From Acidobacteriota bacterium (GTDB lineage: Bacteria; Acidobacteriota; Thermoanaerobaculia; Multivoradales; JAGPDF01), in the NCBI GenBank assembly GCA_014584695.1, contig JACTMI010000042.1, forward strand, positions 62,001 to 126,000: a DNA stretch of 64,000 nt, written 5' to 3'. The notes beneath the pieces were generated by a model. That model was given only the letters and a program-made list of their open reading frames with translations. It searched no databases and was not told where the DNA came from. Position numbers and translations under genes: made by a program. Shown one piece after another: positions 61,103 through 64,000 of this stretch (its first letter is position 1; each line of letters opens with the position of its first letter).

Positions 61103-62479
61103 TCAGGGCTCGCTCGCGGTCATGGTCCAGGCGCTGGAGTCGCCGCTCTCGAAGTCGTCCGCGAAGATCCCTGGTACCAGGTCGAGCGAGGCCTCGACCG
61201 CGAAGGCGACCGCCAGTCGCGCGAACTTCGCCGCGTGCGCCGCGCTGCCGCCGAGCGTCGCGACGGTGTCGTTCGCGCCGTGGATAGCGCCGTTGTGCTG
61301 CCCGAAGCGCGACTCGAAGGCGAAGGAGGCCCGGAAGCCCCTGGTGTTCCACGAGGCGTGGTCCGAGCAACCGTAGTTGCAAGCCGTCGTGGTCCAGAGC
61401 AGCTCGGGCTGGTAGGCCGACAAAAGACCTCCAGTGAAGGCGTTGAGCTCCGGGTCGGTGAAGTCGGAAATCAGCGCGATGTCCTCAGCAGAGCCCTTGT
61501 ACCCAGTCATGTCCTGCTGGAAGACGGCGACGACTTGGCTCCCGGCGTCGAGGTAGGCCTGCGCGATGGCGCCGGACCCGCGCAGTCCGACCTCTTCTGC
61601 CGCGTAGGCCATGAACTGGACAGTGCGCTGTGGCTGGAAGCTGGAATCGAGCACGACGCGGATCACTTCGGAGAGGGTCGCGATTCCGGAGGCATCGTCG
61701 TCGGCGCCGGGCGCGACGCAGGCGGGGTTGGTCGAGCACCCGGAGCGGGTGGAGTCCTGGTGTCCTCCGAGGATCACGACTTCATCAGGGAGGGTGGTCC
61801 CGGGAATGGTCAGGACGACGGAGGGTTGCGGCGTGACGGCGACTGGGTGCTCCCAAAGGGCGACGGTGACCTCCGGTCGCGCGGCGGCGTAGCCGGCCCA
61901 GAGGTCGCGGATCCAGTGCGCGGAGGCGGTGCCGGATGGATGGAGGTGGTAGCGATTGGTGAAGTTGGTCGACAGGGCGGTGATCGTCGCCAGGATCTGG
62001 CTCTCGTCGACCGCGGTGGCGAGCGGCACCACCCAGTCGGGGCGGTCGATGGCGAACGGCAGGGCCTCCGGCGCCCGCTCGGGCGCGGCGAGCCGCGCCA
62101 TCTCGGCGTCGGCCTCGGCGCGGCTCGCATGCACCACGAAGCCGCCGCAGCGCCGCAGTTCTTCGTGGATTCGCTCCGCCAGCAGGGGGATCGCCGCATT
62201 CGGCAGCCGGGTCAGCACCACTCCCCGCTCCTCCCCCACCCGCTCGAGCAGCGCGAAGGGCGGCACTTGCGCCACCACCCGCTCAGCGCTCGCGAAAGCG
62301 TCCTCGCCGAGCGTGATCCAGACCCATTCGTCGACCGCTGGAGTTGGACCTGCCGCTCCCGAAGTCGTTCCCGCAGACGATCCCGAGGTCGCTGCCGATA
62401 CCGCCGCCGGGAGCGCGACCAGAATCCCACCCACCAGTCCGACCAGGACCGCGACCCACCACCCCACTCTCGTTGGCAT
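61103..62479 (-). CDS. Exported M28 family aminopeptidase (bacterial leucyl-aminopeptidase-like)
   Basis: 458 residues from ATG 62479, chosen because the signal peptide begins there (V-G-W-W-V-A-V-L-V-G-L); an upstream ATG at 62521 is less apt. After a pro-region rich in acidic residues, the catalytic domain has G-G-H-Q-D-S near 228, G-A-D-D-D-A-S-G near 250, A-Y-A-A-E-E-V-G near 285 and D-M-T-G-Y, the zinc contacts of M28E enzymes. The C-terminus D-D-F-E-S-G-D-S-S-A-W-T is a short tail I have seen on other acidobacterial exoproteins and may be a truncated sorting or linker element. Confidence 0.9.
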   Translation of the reverse strand: MPTRVGWWVAVLVGLVGGILVALPAAVSAATSGSSAGTTSGAAGPTPAVDEWVWITLGEDAFASAERVVAQVPPFALLERVGEERGVVLTRLPNAAIPLLAERIHEELRRCGGFVVHASRAEADAEMARLAAPERAPEALPFAIDRPDWVVPLATAVDESQILATITALSTNFTNRYHLHPSGTASAHWIRDLWAGYAAARPEVTVALWEHPVAVTPQPSVVLTIPGTTLPDEVVILGGHQDSTRSGCSTNPACVAPGADDDASGIATLSEVIRVVLDSSFQPQRTVQFMAYAAEEVGLRGSGAIAQAYLDAGSQVVAVFQQDMTGYKGSAEDIALISDFTDPELNAFTGGLLSAYQPELLWTTTACNYGCSDHASWNTRGFRASFAFESRFGQHNGAIHGANDTVATLGGSAAHAAKFARLAVAFAVEASLDLVPGIFADDFESGDSSAWTMTASEP

Positions 62480-62739
62480 CGGCGGATCATAGGCGATCGC
62501 ACCTCGGGTGGCGCAAGCCATTTCTGCACAGCGCTGGTCCGGCCTCTGAAGCGAGCGGGTCCTCCCTACGGGCGCGTCGACGGCGTGCGAGAGGCTCGCG
62601 ATTCTCGGGCGCCTCCAAGTACGCCCGCGTCAGCAGAGCGCCACGCCATCGCCGGAGCGTGACCGGTCGCGCAGGTCGTCGCTCGCAGCGGCTGAGCCTG
62701 GATTCGAGACCTCGAGCTTCCTCCTCGGCGACGAACACG

Positions 62740-62768
62740 TTGACTGCTCATGATGAGTCTTTTAGACT
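62740..62768 (+). promoter_or_regulatory. Promoter of the PIN-toxin pair
   Basis: TTGACT (62740-62745), exactly 17 bases, TAGACT (62763-62768). The predicted transcription start coincides with the A of the antitoxin ATG at 62775, and no Shine-Dalgarno sequence precedes it, so the antitoxin message is probably leaderless. Confidence 0.75.
62747..62757. promoter_or_regulatory. Operator-like palindrome in the PIN-toxin promoter
   Basis: CTCAT-G-ATGAG, a perfect 11-base palindrome, lies in the spacer between the -35 and -10 boxes, where antitoxin binding would block RNA polymerase. Confidence 0.4.
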
Positions 62769-62774
62769 CCGATT

Positions 62775-63041
62775 ATGAGTAAGCGGCTCCAGGTGTTGCT
62801 CGAAGAAGAGGAGCTCGAAGCGATCGGAAGGGTGGCTCGGGCGCGGCGGATGACGGTCGCGGAGTGGGTTCGCGGGGCGTTGCGGGCGGCGCAGCGCGAG
62901 GAGCCCGCGACTTCGGCGGAACGCAAGCTCGCCGTGGTGCGGGCGGCGACCCGCCACGCGTTCCCGACCGCGGACATTGACCAGATGATCGCCGAGATCG
63001 AGCTCGGCTACGGCGCCGGCGAGGCCGGGGGCGAGAATTGA
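62775..63041 (+). CDS. VapB-type antitoxin with ribbon-helix-helix-like N-terminus
   Basis: 88 residues. Residues 2-42 fit a short beta strand and two helices of the CopG/ribbon-helix-helix kind ([11 protein letters not shown] then [11 protein letters not shown]). An acidic tail with [11 protein letters not shown] should contact the toxin. The stop TGA overlaps the toxin's TTG start. It would neutralise the PIN RNase and repress the operon. Confidence 0.85.
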   Translation: MSKRLQVLLEEEELEAIGRVARARRMTVAEWVRGALRAAQREEPATSAERKLAVVRAATRHAFPTADIDQMIAEIELGYGAGEAGGEN

Positions 63042-63436
63042 TCTTCGTCGACTCGAACGTGCCGATGTACCTCGTCGGCGCGCCCCATCCCCACAAGATC
63101 GACGCGCAGCGCCTACTCGAGCGGGCCATCGCCGAGCGGGAGCGCCTGGTCACGGACGCCGAGGTGCTCCAGGAGATCTTGCACCGCAACACGGCGATCG
63201 GCCGCCGGGACGCCGTCCAGCCGGCCTTCGAGGCGCTCCTGGGCTTCGTCGACGAAGTCCTGCCGGTCGACCTCCGGACCCTCCTCCGTTCCAAGGACAT
63301 CCTGCTCGGCTACCCGCGCCTCTCCGCCCGCGACGCCCTCCACGTCGCCACCATGGAAGTGCACGGCATCCGCCGCGTCCTCACCTTCGACCGCTGCTTC
63401 GACAGCTACCCAGGGATCGAACGCATCGCCGTCTGA
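63038..63436 (+). CDS. vapC: VapC-type PIN-domain RNase toxin
   Basis: 132 residues from a TTG that overlaps the antitoxin stop. The PIN acidic residues are present in order: D5 (F-V-D-S-N), E46 (L-Q-E-I-L), D99 (A-R-D-A-L-H) and D118 or D122 (T-F-D-R-C-F-D). VapC toxins cleave tRNA or rRNA using Mg2+ or Mn2+. Together with the preceding gene it forms a type II toxin-antitoxin pair with no other members nearby. Confidence 0.92.
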   Translation: MIFVDSNVPMYLVGAPHPHKIDAQRLLERAIAERERLVTDAEVLQEILHRNTAIGRRDAVQPAFEALLGFVDEVLPVDLRTLLRSKDILLGYPRLSARDALHVATMEVHGIRRVLTFDRCFDSYPGIERIAV

Positions 63437-63604
63437 ATCTCGTCGGGATCGCTGGCGCGCGAAGAGCGCCGAGGCCCTTCGGGCGTGGGTCTGGGAGAAC
63501 TGCGCCGCAGTCGGAGTGGCGGCAGGCCGGCGCGCTCGTCCCGAGCCGATCGTGGATCGCTGGCACGGGCCCCTTGCACGCCTCTTGCTTGCCGATTCGG
63601 TGTC

Positions 63605-64000
63605 GTGCGTGTGGTCTTCCTGACACTCCTGCTCGGCTTGGTCGCGGGTCCCCATACCCTCGAGCTCGCTGTCGAGGGCAGCCCCGCGGCGATAGAAATT
63701 CTCTTCGACGGCGTGCCCGTCTCCCGCCTGATCCGCCCGCCCTGGATCGCCCACGTCGACTTCGGCGAGGACCCCATGCCGCGTGAGGTCGTCGCCCGGG
63801 CGGTGGACGAGAACGGCCGCGAACTGGCCCGGGCCGTCCAGCGGGTCAACCTTCCGCACGACGACCCGTCCCTGGAGATCGTCGTCGAACGCGACGATCG
63901 GGGCACGGAAATCGCCGCGCGCCTGGTTTGGCAAAGCACGGACCTGAAGCAGCCACGCGCCTTCTCGCTGAAGCTCGACGGCAAGCCGCTGCCGCTGGTC
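63605..64000 (+). CDS. N-terminal part of a secreted protein, truncated by the window edge
   Basis: 132 codons are visible from GTG 63605 to the last base, and the frame is open at the edge. It begins with a short signal peptide (V-V-F-L-T-L-L-L-G-L-V-A-G), then a beta-rich segment, L-E-L-A-V-E-G-S-P-A-A-I-E-I-L-F-D-G-V-P-V, which looks like an immunoglobulin-type exoprotein lead. The GTG has no obvious Shine-Dalgarno sequence, so the start is uncertain. No family can be named from this part. It is 168 bases after the PIN toxin. Confidence 0.6.
   Translation, partial: MRVVFLTLLLGLVAGPHTLELAVEGSPAAIEILFDGVPVSRLIRPPWIAHVDFGEDPMPREVVARAVDENGRELARAVQRVNLPHDDPSLEIVVERDDRGTEIAARLVWQSTDLKQPRAFSLKLDGKPLPLV

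Overview
The window reads as a stretch of bacterial chromosome of very high G+C (about 70 % by eye) with dense, often overlapping genes. The gene content (exosortase H with its partner membrane protein, acidobacterial-style M28 exopeptidases, the large PEP/pyruvate-binding protein, a cyclic-2,3-DPG-synthetase-like GTPase, NuoB-CD-I) points to an Acidobacteriota member of the Thermoanaerobaculia/Holophagae type. That placement is inference from gene families only; there is no rRNA here.

Layout. 0.1-9.4 kb is almost all minus strand: a secreted protein, proline catabolism (pruA), DUF423, a small unknown, a bacilliredoxin, a double-PilZ protein, an M23 endopeptidase, an inositol-monophosphatase-family enzyme and the coupled pyrimidine operon pyrR-pyrB-pyrC behind a near-consensus promoter. 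9.6-14.7 kb (plus) holds exosortase H, its associated membrane protein and smc. 14.7-20 kb (minus) holds a spermidine-synthase-fold protein, a 1042-residue GAF + PEP/pyruvate-binding protein and glutamate dehydrogenase. 20-24.9 kb has a PAS-GGDEF cyclase, pheA, a molybdopterin oxidoreductase fused to pentapeptide repeats, a hemolysin III protein, tRNA-Thr(CGU) and a DUF1569 protein. 25-29.6 kb is glgC-glgA plus a membrane protein.

30.3-36.4 kb is the least familiar block: two ATP-grasp ligases, two alpha/beta-hydrolase esterases, an S51-like amidohydrolase and a hot-dog thioesterase in two divergent, translationally coupled groups. It looks like a small ligase/hydrolase pathway of unknown product. 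36.4-43.4 kb has a TetR regulator, an iron-sulfur repair protein, glgX and a 2-oxoacid:ferredoxin oxidoreductase (korAB). 43.8-46.9 kb is an ACT-domain/aminotransferase/KamA operon whose leader carries an intrinsic terminator and whose best-supported start codon is ATC.

47.0-63.4 kb includes a MazF-type toxin-antitoxin pair with a promoter back to back with that of kamA, a cyclic-DPG-synthetase-like GTPase, an isolated nuoB-nuoCD-nuoI set, a ferritin-like protein, a HAMP-SpoIIE phosphatase, a lytic transglycosylase, a Xer recombinase, an MBL hydrolase, an isopropylmalate-dehydrogenase-family enzyme, two M28 peptidases separated by a repeat-rich non-coding segment, and a PIN-domain (VapBC-type) pair. 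Both toxin-antitoxin pairs have the same apparently leaderless promoter layout. A truncated secreted protein runs off the right edge. No prophage, insertion sequence with a transposase, CRISPR array or rRNA was seen.
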